Assembly (NCBI GenBank): GCA_015057705.1
Contig: SVDU01000012.1
Coordinates: 1-64,000, forward strand
Length of the DNA: 64,000 nucleotides
Source: Paenibacillaceae bacterium
GTDB taxonomy: Bacteria > Bacillota > Clostridia > Lachnospirales > Lachnospiraceae
Direction of reading: 5' to 3'
Under the pieces are notes generated by a model. It had not been told where the DNA came from and did not search any database. It saw only the letters and a program-made list of their open reading frames with translations. Shown piece after piece: positions 1-7,747 of this stretch (positions within the stretch are counted from its first letter, which is position 1; every line of letters starts with the position of its first letter). Made by a program: the position numbers and the translations under genes.

Positions 1-60
1 TTACAATGGATTTTTTGATGCAGGGAGTGTTACACTTTTGGATTGCATTTCGTTACAGTT

Positions 61-150
61 TTATTTTACACTAAACACCGGAATAAATTCCGCAACATGA
101 TCTAAAACCATAAATATGAGTGCCAGTATTTTTAGCATTGTACTTGTCAT
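61..150 (-). pseudogene. TraX-family protein, N-terminal fragment
   Basis: A 29-codon reading frame starts at ATG 150 and ends at TAA 61-63. Its peptide begins MTSTMLKILALIFMVLDHV, which resembles the first transmembrane helix of TraX-family acyltransferase-like membrane proteins, where this is followed by several hundred more residues. Here a stop follows soon after and nothing TraX-like continues to the window edge. I read it as the surviving start of a lost membrane protein. The family assignment comes from recalled N-terminal resemblance only, so it is tentative. Confidence 0.4.
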
Positions 151-216
151 GAGCTTATTCTTCTTTCATTTATTTTAATATATCTGTTTTTCTTTCTCAT
201 AATCTGTTAAACAAAT

Positions 217-254
217 AAAAAACTACTAACTTAGTTTTGATAGTTAGTAGTTTT
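217..254 (-). terminator. Rho-independent terminator after the stalk-domain protein gene
   Basis: Perfect 12-bp inverted repeat (219-230 with 243-254) with a 12-nt loop, lying just past the stop codon of the minus-strand gene ending at 287. On the minus strand the stem runs into a short T-rich stretch. Confidence 0.7.
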
Positions 255-286
255 GACCAGAATTATTAATCACAAATTGGCGAGTT

Positions 287-907
287 TTACTTGATTTCAC
301 CTACGACCTTTATGTTCCCTCCATCCTTAAACACACCAGAACAATTATACTTCCAAACTCCCTTTTTCAAAGCTATTTTTTTTGTCATAATAGCTGAACC
401 GAAAGTAATTTTTTGTTCGTTCCCATCCGGGTCAAATAAAAATAAATCAACCACCCCGCCTTTAATATCAGAGGTAATATTTATGGTTAATGTCTGATTA
501 TCTTTCACACGGAATGCGCCAGATTTTGCTATGTTTGTCTGGTCGGCGTTATTTGTAAAATTCATAGCGACACTTCCCTCTGTAACGACGTCGCCAATTA
601 CTTCTGCTTCTTGTGAGTGGTTGTTACCAGGAATTAAATTAACCGTATTTTTTACGCTGTCATAACTAACGGTGTATCCAATCTTTTCAAACAATTCATT
701 TGCCGGTATATACAAACTCTCGTTTTGTTCATTATCCATTGTTACTGAAATTAGTGATTTACTAAGGGGCAATGCTTCCCCGTTAAGCGTAACTTTTGTA
801 TTGCTTAAAGTTGCTGACTTAATACCAGTTGCAGCATAAACTGTAGTTATGCCCATCGTTCCAATTATTACCCCTGCTACTAAACTTTTTACATCAAACC
901 TTTTCAT
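287..907 (-). CDS. Secreted protein with copper-amine-oxidase N-terminal-like (stalk) domain
   Basis: 206 aa. Residues 1-25 form a signal peptide ending near VYAA. Residues about 35-95 have the pattern of a stalk/copper amine oxidase N-domain: a V-T-L-N-G strand, a 'YIPANELFEKIGY' helix and a 'VNLIPG' strand. The remaining 110 residues are a beta-rich domain of unknown function, with no catalytic motif I recognise. It is probably exported and attached to or near the cell wall. The start is supported by GGAGAGG just upstream. It is monocistronic, with its own terminator at 217-254. Confidence 0.7.
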   Translation of the reverse strand: MKRFDVKSLVAGVIIGTMGITTVYAATGIKSATLSNTKVTLNGEALPLSKSLISVTMDNEQNESLYIPANELFEKIGYTVSYDSVKNTVNLIPGNNHSQEAEVIGDVVTEGSVAMNFTNNADQTNIAKSGAFRVKDNQTLTINITSDIKGGVVDLFLFDPDGNEQKITFGSAIMTKKIALKKGVWKYNCSGVFKDGGNIKVVGEIK

Positions 908-1018
908 ATATACCTCTCCTTTGGCAAAACCTATGCTAATCTTATATTTTAATCATACACCGGTAACTACTTAAATCAATTTAAGTTGTCAATTTACATC
1001 AATTCATCAAATTCTATT

Positions 1019-1531
1019 TTAGCTGATACTGATCCAATATCTCTGCTCCATAATACCCTCAACCAAAATTTCATTTTCAAGTACTCCACCATTGTTAACT
1101 ATACTTTTTGCAGAACCTATATTCTTTTTATCACATACCATTAAAACTTTATCCAGTCCCATTTTTTTGCACTCCTCAAGGGCAAGACCAATCATCCTGG
1201 TAGCAACTCCTTTCCTTCTTTCCGAAGGTCGTACACCATCCCCGATGTGTCCACCATTTAATAACAAAGATTCATTTAAATAATGCCTGATATTAACAGC
1301 TCCAACAAACAAATCTCTTTCTTCATCCAGGCAAAACAACGTAGAATATGGTACATATCCATCTTTTTCAATATTATTATCTAAACAGTTAATATAATTA
1401 TCAAAATCTTGGTAATCATATCTTGCAATTGCACTAGGAACGATTTTTTCACCCAAAGCATACCATTCTTCCATCATACCATTCAAATGCATTTTGTAGT
1501 TATCATTTAATTTTACTAAGCGCAATCTCAT
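1019..1531 (-). CDS. GNAT family N-acetyltransferase
   Basis: 170 aa. The C-terminal half carries the acetyl-CoA pyrophosphate-binding motif of GNAT enzymes, 'VRPSERRKGVATRMIGLAL' at about residues 99-117, followed by the usual strand and the 'NIGSAKSIVNNGG' segment. The family transfers an acetyl group from acetyl-CoA to an amine or small molecule; the substrate cannot be told from sequence. Length and motif order are those of an intact single-domain enzyme. It is the first of a run of solitary acetyltransferases on this strand and has no operon partner. Confidence 0.85.
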   Translation of the reverse strand: MRLRLVKLNDNYKMHLNGMMEEWYALGEKIVPSAIARYDYQDFDNYINCLDNNIEKDGYVPYSTLFCLDEERDLFVGAVNIRHYLNESLLLNGGHIGDGVRPSERRKGVATRMIGLALEECKKMGLDKVLMVCDKKNIGSAKSIVNNGGVLENEILVEGIMEQRYWISIS

Positions 1532-1676
1532 AAAAAAACCTCACATTTTTAATTTTCAAACAATAATACATCAAAATCTGATAAACATCAATATTTTTGT
1601 AATAAAACATTAATAATCAATCTACTATAATTGTGAAACAATGTATTATATACTTATTTTAAAAAAGAGGTTTCTT

Positions 1677-1781
1677 ATGATCGCTTATTATCCATTGCTG
1701 TTGAATCTGCTTGAATTATTTAAATACGTCGTCTACTTTACGTTTTTTCTATGCTGCATAAAGTACTTAAAAAGTAAATAG
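1677..1781 (+). CDS. Small hydrophobic protein, 34 aa
   Basis: ATG 1677 is preceded at good distance by AAGAGG (1664-1670), and the frame ends in TAG at 1779-1781. The peptide is one hydrophobic helix (residues about 6-27: leucine-rich, then YVVYFTFFLCC) followed by a basic tail IKYLKSK, so it is probably an inner-membrane peptide. A TATAAT box lies at 1626-1631, though I see no good -35. It sits 20 nt before the ORF at 1802 on the same strand, and the two are probably co-transcribed. Function unknown. Confidence 0.5.
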   Translation: MIAYYPLLLNLLELFKYVVYFTFFLCCIKYLKSK

Positions 1782-1801
1782 ATAAGGAGGTTACTGTAAA
1801 T

Positions 1802-2041
1802 ATGATTAACTACTTTCGATGGTCTTCATTGACGTGTGTATATACTACAGATGATAAAAATCGGATTCAGGAAACCCTTTACGAAAACAACATTCCCTTT
1901 AAATTAAGTGTAAAGGATTTATCCATTAGAAATAAGTTCGATTACCCTTATGGGGGTATCGGTACTAACAGACTAAAATTATCCTATGAATTTTATGTAA
2001 AGAAAAACGATATTGAATTTGCAATGCACCTGATAAAGTAA
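1802..2041 (+). CDS. Hypothetical protein, 79 aa
   Basis: Preceded by a strong AAGGAGG 10 nt before ATG, so very likely translated. The sequence is polar and mixed alpha/beta with no signal peptide. The arrangement of a short strand, 'DDKNRIQETLYENNIPF', and a C-terminal 'VKKNDIEFAMHLIK' loosely recalls small DUF2007-like putative signalling proteins; this is inference. It follows the 34-aa membrane peptide on the same transcript and converges on the DinB-like gene with only 7 bp between stop codons. Confidence 0.6.
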   Translation: MINYFRWSSLTCVYTTDDKNRIQETLYENNIPFKLSVKDLSIRNKFDYPYGGIGTNRLKLSYEFYVKKNDIEFAMHLIK

Positions 2042-2048
2042 TTTTTAT

Positions 2049-2561
2049 TTATGAACCTTCTGGCTCATTATAGGCATACCAATCCGATTCCGGCAAGCCC
2101 AATTCACGCAAAATGCCATTTAAGTAGCCGATATTATACATGATATGTCTTATTTGCCCAATAATTACATCTGCATAGGTGTATTGCGGGTTGTTGCCAA
2201 AAACGGAAGTCCCCAGTTTTTCATCATTCAGATGATCAAATACGCCTGTAGTTTTTATTTGAATTGCATCAAGATACTCTCTCATTTTTTCTTTTGATAT
2301 AAACAATCCATCATAACTTGCTGCGTATAAGTCAGTGGTGTAGGCATCATCAAAAACCATTGTACGCCATTCACTTTCGTCATACTCCTCACGCATCCAG
2401 AAATCAATATAATAAACATAATGAAAAACCTGCTGCCAAAAAGGCACTTCGTTATATGACGAAGCCCATATTTTTTCCGGACAAATGTCCACAAGAATAA
2501 CTGCCATATGAAATGTTGAATCGAACTGATTTCGCAAAGCCTCTGTTATTAACTTACTCAT
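2049..2561 (-). CDS. DinB superfamily protein
   Basis: 170 aa, start supported by GGGGGG seven bases upstream. The pattern fits the DinB/YfiT four-helix bundle: an N-terminal helix, 'VPFWQQVFHYVYYIDFW' with a histidine at about residue 47, and a second conserved site 'IIGQIRHIMYNIGYLNG' with a histidine at about 138. In DinB proteins such histidines bind a divalent metal, and many members are thiol- or stress-linked transferases. The substrate here is unknown. Confidence 0.65.
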   Translation of the reverse strand: MSKLITEALRNQFDSTFHMAVILVDICPEKIWASSYNEVPFWQQVFHYVYYIDFWMREEYDESEWRTMVFDDAYTTDLYAASYDGLFISKEKMREYLDAIQIKTTGVFDHLNDEKLGTSVFGNNPQYTYADVIIGQIRHIMYNIGYLNGILRELGLPESDWYAYNEPEGS

Positions 2562-2603
2562 TATATTCCCCCCTATATGACATATATTTAATAGATTGCC
2601 TTT

Positions 2604-3353
2604 TTAAGCACGTGACAACATGGGAAACATCAACTGATTGTCCCTAAATATATTCTCTTTTCCATTTAGCACAAATAAGTGATTGTCTTCCTCTTGTGAT
2701 TCTTCAATTGTATACCCATGTTTTAATTCCGGTGTAAATCCCAGACACACATGATCTGTATCATCATTAGCCACAATACCTAAAATATCATCCAGCCGCT
2801 TATTGGCATCGGCAAAAACATCATAACAAATAATCTTGCTCTTCTCACGTTTAACCACTGCAACGGAATCATATTGTGGGATATAATAAATATCATTCGC
2901 TCTGAATTGTATACAATGAAATACAAACTGACTCAGATTATCCACTTTTAGTTCAGAAAAAGGATTTCCTTTCCTATAGCTTTTAATTAATAATTCCCAG
3001 TCTTTCGGATCCCCTATATTAAGCTTTCTATATGTCCCCTCTGATTTTAAAATGGGCTTATTATATTCAAATTCTTTGTATTCCTCAAAATTAAACTTAG
3101 GATAAAAATTTACAACGGAATCATTTGATAGTAAATAAACTGCATCGCATTTATTCACCCAATCGGCTAAAACGTGTTCCATCAGATAGCGGTTTAATCC
3201 CTTTTTTCTATACTCAGGCAGAGTCATAACAGTGCTGATTTGTACATATCTCTTTTGCTGGCCTTTCCAGCTTATATCATTCACACATACTGCAACACTT
3301 GAAACTGCCGTATCCCCATGCATAATAACATATGGGATATAACGGTTATCCAT
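2604..3353 (-). CDS. GNAT family N-acetyltransferase, apparently 5'-truncated
   Basis: 249 aa from ATG 3353. The GNAT core is clear: 'VQISTVMTLPEYRKKGLNRYL' at about 36-56, with a C-terminal extension typical of a larger subfamily. No ribosome site precedes ATG 3353. The frame stays open upstream and reads ...RYFQLSKDIYKLKYEKWYQ before GYMDNRYIPY, which looks like the normal N-terminal segment of this subfamily but has no start codon and overlaps the end of the monooxygenase-like gene. The first 20-30 residues therefore seem to have been lost in a deletion. It may be poorly expressed or dead. Confidence 0.6.
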   Translation of the reverse strand: MDNRYIPYVIMHGDTAVSSVAVCVNDISWKGQQKRYVQISTVMTLPEYRKKGLNRYLMEHVLADWVNKCDAVYLLSNDSVVNFYPKFNFEEYKEFEYNKPILKSEGTYRKLNIGDPKDWELLIKSYRKGNPFSELKVDNLSQFVFHCIQFRANDIYYIPQYDSVAVVKREKSKIICYDVFADANKRLDDILGIVANDDTDHVCLGFTPELKHGYTIEESQEEDNHLFVLNGKENIFRDNQLMFPMLSRA

Positions 3354-3382
3354 ATAACCGGATTGATACCACTTTTCATATT

Positions 3383-3664
3383 TTAGTTTGTATATATCTT
3401 TTGAAAGCTGAAAGTAACGGTTCCTTCTGGATAAGTGACAGCAATTCTGGGATTATCTCCAGCAAACGCGATCATGCTATCCATTGAGTCCCATTTAGTA
3501 CACAAGAAAAAATGAGCATATTGATCCTGTTCAATTATCTCTAAATAGGCTCCCTGATTGCCTTTTATCGCAAGAGATTCTTTCACGCCTGTCTCATATT
3601 CGTATTGTTCAAATTCATCTTTCATGTTTAAAGGAACCATTCCATGCCACGTTCTTGAAATCAT
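3383..3664 (-). CDS. Antibiotic biosynthesis monooxygenase-like protein, probably 3'-truncated
   Basis: 93 aa. 'MISRTWHGMVP', 'LEIIEQDQYAHFFLCTKWD' and 'MIAFAGDNPRIAVTYPE' match the small ferredoxin-like ABM domain, which acts as a dimeric monooxygenase or haem-degrading fold in many contexts. After 'TYPE' the family normally has another strand ending around a histidine-tyrosine motif; here the protein ends abruptly in an unrelated-looking GTVTFSFQKIYTN. The tail coincides with the missing start of the following GNAT gene, suggesting one deletion hit both. It lies 14 bp after the HAD-kinase gene, and a GGAG precedes its ATG. Confidence 0.6.
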   Translation of the reverse strand: MISRTWHGMVPLNMKDEFEQYEYETGVKESLAIKGNQGAYLEIIEQDQYAHFFLCTKWDSMDSMIAFAGDNPRIAVTYPEGTVTFSFQKIYTN

Positions 3665-3678
3665 GGTTTATATCACTC

Positions 3679-4932
3679 CTAACCTATTTTATCTTCACCT
3701 TTTATTATGAAAGGCATATGGTAATTGTTGTTATCTATCAATATATCACAATTTTCTTTTGGTTTACACTGTTCCAGGTACTTCTTTTGAATAGGAATGT
3801 ACTTATTTATATATCGATTGAGGAATTCTGGTCCATATTTGGGTATATCCCTTATTTGGGCTCTTTTAAGCACCTCATCAAAATTTATATCTATAAATAT
3901 TTTCAGATCAAAATAAGACAGTAACGGGTCCCGAAACAATAATACACCCTCCAGGATTACAACGGTATCTTTGTCAATGGAATAGGTGATCTCATTTATA
4001 TATTCATCTTTGTCCAAATCCAGACATTGAACTGTTTTATTTATATGCCCAAATTGTTTTAGTGGAAAAAGTACTTCAGAAAGTAACTGGTCATAATTGA
4101 ACGCGTTATTATAATAAGCATCTATTTCGTTTTCCCCCGCACTTCTCACTGCTCTTGTATTATGAAAATCATCAATGTGAATTACTGAATTCTTAATCCC
4201 AACGGCTTGCAGATATGTTGATAGTTCTTTTGAAAAACTTGTTTTTCCTGAAGTATCTACGCCATTCACACCGATAATTCTTATTTGTTCCCTTTGTATA
4301 ATCTTTTTAATAGTTTCGTATATTCGGCATCTGTGAGCAATAGGCAGTATATCTGCTGGCCTGTCTGCAGTAAAATAGATCTCATCCCATGTACCTTCTG
4401 CACCATATCCATATCTGCAAAATACAAATGATGACCTGACCTGTCTGGAAGCAACATAATCCGTTTCTGTATCACCAACAACAATAACTGAATCTCCATC
4501 TTCATTTAATTCCCTTATTGCCTCGGCCTTACCCGTATAGGCTCTGAAACTGTACTTTTTTTCAAAGAAATGATCTATGCCTAACGTTTCTGTCACTACA
4601 TTAATATATTCCAGACTGCCCGATGAACAAATGTATAGTTTATCTCCTTCTGCTCTCAGTGTGCTCAATAGCTCTTTTATCCCTTCATAACACACCCCGT
4701 CATTTTTCACAGCTTCCCGTTCACACTTTCTAAAATACTCCAATATTTCAATAGTCGTCTGCACGCCAAATACTATCTGCAAAAACTGTTCAGATGGAAG
4801 TCCAATCATATGCGTAATGTATTCCATGTTTCTACATGACAATCCGAATCTGACAGAAGTTTTTTTCACTGCAGCAAGGATAGATTTTTCTGTCATATAT
4901 AAAGTACCATCTAAATCAAAAATGACTTTCAC
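3679..4932 (-). CDS. HAD-family phosphatase fused to uridine-kinase-like P-loop kinase
   Basis: 417 aa, GTG start with GGGGGTG upstream. Residues 1-200 are a HAD phosphatase: DLDGT nucleophile motif at 6-10, 'YICSSGS' (motif II) at about 100-106, and 'VVGDTETD' (motif III) at about 151-158. Residues 217-415 are a nucleoside-kinase-type P-loop domain: GVDTSGKT at 224-231 and 'VIHIDDFHN' at about 250-258, where uridine kinases bind the substrate. One polypeptide thus pairs a phosphomonoesterase with a kinase, so it could act on a nucleoside/nucleotide or a phosphorylated drug. The substrate is not knowable here. It is followed closely by the ABM-like gene. Confidence 0.75.
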   Translation of the reverse strand: MKVIFDLDGTLYMTEKSILAAVKKTSVRFGLSCRNMEYITHMIGLPSEQFLQIVFGVQTTIEILEYFRKCEREAVKNDGVCYEGIKELLSTLRAEGDKLYICSSGSLEYINVVTETLGIDHFFEKKYSFRAYTGKAEAIRELNEDGDSVIVVGDTETDYVASRQVRSSFVFCRYGYGAEGTWDEIYFTADRPADILPIAHRCRIYETIKKIIQREQIRIIGVNGVDTSGKTSFSKELSTYLQAVGIKNSVIHIDDFHNTRAVRSAGENEIDAYYNNAFNYDQLLSEVLFPLKQFGHINKTVQCLDLDKDEYINEITYSIDKDTVVILEGVLLFRDPLLSYFDLKIFIDINFDEVLKRAQIRDIPKYGPEFLNRYINKYIPIQKKYLEQCKPKENCDILIDNNNYHMPFIIKGEDKIG

Positions 4933-4957
4933 TTATTTTATACACCCCCATGACTTT

Positions 4958-5500
4958 TTATATACGAGGTTCACCGGTATAAAATTCTGTTCTGGTAATG
5001 GAATATACACTTGTTTTTATGTTGATCTGATCGGGATACTCCTCACGCAAAGACATCCCCATCTTTTCGGCTACTTTTCTTGATGGAATATTGATCGACT
5101 TCTGATACGAGAATACCTCGTTAAAATCAGTGTTCTTAAAGACATACCCCAGACATGCTTTTGATGCCTGGGAAGCATATTCTTTATTCCAAAAATTCTT
5201 ATTAATATGATAGCCGATTTCAGGAAACAAATTGCCATCACGCTATATATTTTGCATGGTAATACCGCAATCACCAATGAATTCATTGGTTTTCTTTAAA
5301 ATAACCGCCCATAATCCAAATCCGTATTTGCTATAATTATCAAGATTCCTGTTGATCCACTTTCACTGTTCCTCATCAAATTCTTTTGGATAATACTGCA
5401 TCGTCTCTTTATCGGATAATATCTGATGCCAGGCATCAAAGTCCGCCATTGTCAGCTCTCTTAATGCAATCTGATCTGTTTCTATAATATATTTAGTCAT
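4958..5500 (-). pseudogene. GNAT acetyltransferase pseudogene with two in-frame stops
   Basis: An uninterrupted GNAT reading phase runs from ATG 5500 (good GGGAG upstream) to the stop at 4958, 181 codons, but codon 46 is TGA (5363-5365) and codon 86 is TAG (5243-5245). Between and after the stops the sequence remains protein-like and in phase: MTKYIIETDQIALREL, KWINRNLDNYSKYGFGLWAV, LFPEIGYHINKNFW and YQKSINIPSRKVAEKMGMSL, the last being the typical acetyl-CoA-side motif of RimJ-like GNATs. With only two point nonsense changes and no frameshift, the inactivation looks recent. Confidence 0.8.
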
Positions 5501-5610
5501 TAACTCTCCCTTAATTTATTCCACGTCCCCATCATTTAGTAAATCATTTCAAACTCAATTTAATGTTTTAATGAAATATTATAATTACCTAAAAGCGAAG
5601 ATAGCAGGTT

Positions 5611-5832
5611 TCATTTTTCTCGAAACATCCAATGAATTATGATAAAATCTATCATATAAGTCAGTAGTCTTATAATATCACTATTATCTAATACGATTAT
5701 ACCTTCTACTTTAGTCATGTCAATTACTGAACCACGTATTATTATATCCGTGGGAAACCAGTGTTCTTTAATAAAGGAATTGACTTTTTCCCTGTTTTGC
5801 CCATTGATCATTATATATTCCGCAAAAATCAC
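5611..5832 (-). pseudogene. GNAT acetyltransferase, N-terminal fragment
   Basis: 73 aa from a GTG that overlaps the stop of the methyltransferase gene (GTGA). A later ATG at codon 8 is an alternative start. 'REKVNSFIKEHW', 'VIDMTKVEGIIVLDNSDIIRLLTYMI' are the first helix and the first strands of a GNAT domain, but the acetyl-CoA binding motif never appears: the frame ends after IIIHWMFREK. I take it as the 5' third of a lost acetyltransferase gene, still translationally coupled to its neighbour. Confidence 0.6.
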
Positions 5833-6581
5833 CGCCTTGCTACCAGTGTAAATTCTCCTGGTACACTTTTATCTTCCCATGCAGGGTGCTCATCAAATCG
5901 GGACAACGTGAATCCTGTCGTTATAACTGCATTAATTATTTCACTGATCGTGTATTTTCTATAACTGCATAAAGGCATCTGTTTCCGAATTTCATCAGGG
6001 AAAAATCTTGCATGAGCCATCTCACCTTCAATTACATCACCTGAAAAATAATTCATTGTGGACTGCTCTAGCCCTAACATATCCGCTATCTTTTGAAAGG
6101 GATGGAAATCATTGCATATAAGCCTTCCATTTGGGTTAAGGAGCTGATACATTACTTTCATAAATTGGTCAAGATCATGAAAATAGTGAAGGATTCCGCC
6201 CTCCATGAATACCACATCAAAAGAATCTCCGTATTTATTCATGTCAATTTCCAAAACATCCCCAACAACAAAATCAATTTTTACATTTGCGGCATCTGCT
6301 ACCTCAAGTGCGTATCTTTTATTGTCTTCTGATATATCAAAAATTGTTACTTCTGATCCCAGAATTGCAAGAGGGATTGCTTTCTTCCCACATGACCCAC
6401 ATATATTGGCCACTTTTATATCTTTATAAGTTTCAAAATAATCCGTATACCGTTTCAGCATACCCCTTGGGTCTTCCAAGTCTTTCTTTGCCCTGTCTTT
6501 TGGTTTACCTGAATTATTTATCCAAAAATCATATGCATTATATTCCCACGCTTTCTTATTTTGTTGGCAATAATCTTCCAT
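5829..6581 (-). CDS. Class I SAM-dependent methyltransferase
   Basis: 250 aa from ATG 6581, chosen over the TTG at 6602 because AAAGGA lies just before it. 'KVANICGSCGKKAIPLAILG' is motif I (SAM-binding glycine loop), 'VTIFDIS' the acidic ribose contact, 'IDFVVGDVLEID' motif II, and 'FDVVFMEGGILHYF' motif IV. These are the features of a UbiE/MenG-like small-molecule methyltransferase. The substrate is unknown. Its stop overlaps the start of the GNAT fragment that follows. Confidence 0.8.
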   Translation of the reverse strand: MEDYCQQNKKAWEYNAYDFWINNSGKPKDRAKKDLEDPRGMLKRYTDYFETYKDIKVANICGSCGKKAIPLAILGSEVTIFDISEDNKRYALEVADAANVKIDFVVGDVLEIDMNKYGDSFDVVFMEGGILHYFHDLDQFMKVMYQLLNPNGRLICNDFHPFQKIADMLGLEQSTMNYFSGDVIEGEMAHARFFPDEIRKQMPLCSYRKYTISEIINAVITTGFTLSRFDEHPAWEDKSVPGEFTLVARR

Positions 6582-6670
6582 GTAATCCTTTCCCGTTTCC
6601 AAATGAAACTAAAATGCTTATACTGCATATTCCATAAAATATGCGTGTTGCTCGTCGATGAGCCTTATAA

Positions 6671-7306
6671 TCAGCAGGATATCCCGCTCAAATAATTTTG
6701 TAACGAATCCACTAATTTCCCAATATGTATTCCATCTACAAAAGAGTGATGAACCTGAACGGAAAAGGGAAGTATCTTTTTTCCATCCCTGTCAAAATAT
6801 TTTCCCCAGTCAAACAATGGTGTAGCATTATCTTTTTTACCAGAGTTTGTATGTGAAATATGGGTATACGATACCCATGGCATTGGCGAAAACTGAAATA
6901 CATCATTTCCCAGTGGTCCGGTGAAATAGTCCTTCTGATCTTCAGCTTTCCTGGCTGCTACCGAATTATATTGTTCCAGTGTATCCTGCATCTCAACATT
7001 GACAACTTTAAATAATTCTGTTTCTTTATCCAGATAGGTAAAGGCTGTGTTAATTTTGTCATATAGCACTATTTTGCCATCAAGAAAGCGATACCGAAAT
7101 TCTTCAATGTCATTTGCACATCTTGAAACGATATAGATGAGGGATAGGGTAAAGGATAGATCTTTTTCCCGAACTGCCTTCAAAAAATATGTAATATCCA
7201 ATTCAAAAGTAACACAATACGATGGTTCTATACTGTTTCTGAATACTTGACAATGTAAAGCTCTTTTCCAATTGGTTTCATCAATTATCTTATATGGATT
7301 CGTCAT
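6671..7306 (-). CDS. Chloramphenicol acetyltransferase (CAT) family protein
   Basis: 211 aa from ATG 7306, preceded by AAAGGAG. An upstream ATG at 7405 is out of reach of a ribosome site and lies inside the VOC gene. The CAT signature is present at the C-terminus, 'VQVHHSFVDGIHIG', giving a catalytic His at about 187 and Asp at about 191. The N-terminal 'NWKRALHCQVFRN' and the central 'FSPMPWVSYTHISH' are also CAT-like. CATs transfer acetyl from acetyl-CoA to chloramphenicol as trimers; whether this divergent member uses chloramphenicol is not shown. It overlaps the end of the VOC gene by 17 bp. Confidence 0.8.
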   Translation of the reverse strand: MTNPYKIIDETNWKRALHCQVFRNSIEPSYCVTFELDITYFLKAVREKDLSFTLSLIYIVSRCANDIEEFRYRFLDGKIVLYDKINTAFTYLDKETELFKVVNVEMQDTLEQYNSVAARKAEDQKDYFTGPLGNDVFQFSPMPWVSYTHISHTNSGKKDNATPLFDWGKYFDRDGKKILPFSVQVHHSFVDGIHIGKLVDSLQNYLSGISC

Positions 7307-7727
7307 CTGTACTCCTTTCTTTAGCTTTCCCATCCCAATAATCATAATCCTCTGGCGGACGATGAGATGCCGTGGATAAATACCACCATACGCCAAATTT
7401 ATCAACTATTGATGCCGCACAAGGGCTCCATGGCAGTTCCCCTATTGGCATGTCAATTCTTCCGCCTTCTTTTAATAATTCATAGGCACATCTTACTTCT
7501 TCCGGACTATCAAATTCGTAACCTAACTGAACTACACTCTCCTCTGTATTAGCCCTTGGCGCTTCTACTACAGCCAGAAAGCATTCCCCATTTCTATAAA
7601 GCTCTGAATGAAAAAAAGAACCATCTGGATTTTTCACATGATACCCCAACTCTAATCCAAATACCTGTTGATACAACTCAACTGCCTTTGCACTGTTTTT
7701 CACATATACTCCAATACCAATTCCCAT
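7290..7727 (-). CDS. VOC (glyoxalase/bleomycin-resistance) family protein
   Basis: 145 aa from ATG 7727. The ATG at 7742 is rejected because the AGGAG ribosome site for 7727 lies inside that extension. 'IGIGVYVKNSAKAVELYQQVFGLELG' is the opening beta-alpha-beta unit of the VOC fold and 'VQLGYEFDSPEEVRCAYELLKEGG' the second half. The C-terminal 'ASIVDKFGVWWYLST' is typical of PhnB-like members. The family includes metal-dependent isomerases and drug-binding proteins. It is coupled by overlap to the CAT-family gene. Confidence 0.8.
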   Translation of the reverse strand: MGIGIGVYVKNSAKAVELYQQVFGLELGYHVKNPDGSFFHSELYRNGECFLAVVEAPRANTEESVVQLGYEFDSPEEVRCAYELLKEGGRIDMPIGELPWSPCAASIVDKFGVWWYLSTASHRPPEDYDYWDGKAKERSTDDESI

Positions 7728-7747
7728 TTGTTCTCCTTCCATACAAT

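Noticed and set aside
6671-7306. A proven chloramphenicol-resistance gene
   Set aside because: It has the CAT catalytic motif but is divergent; resistance cannot be claimed from sequence alone.
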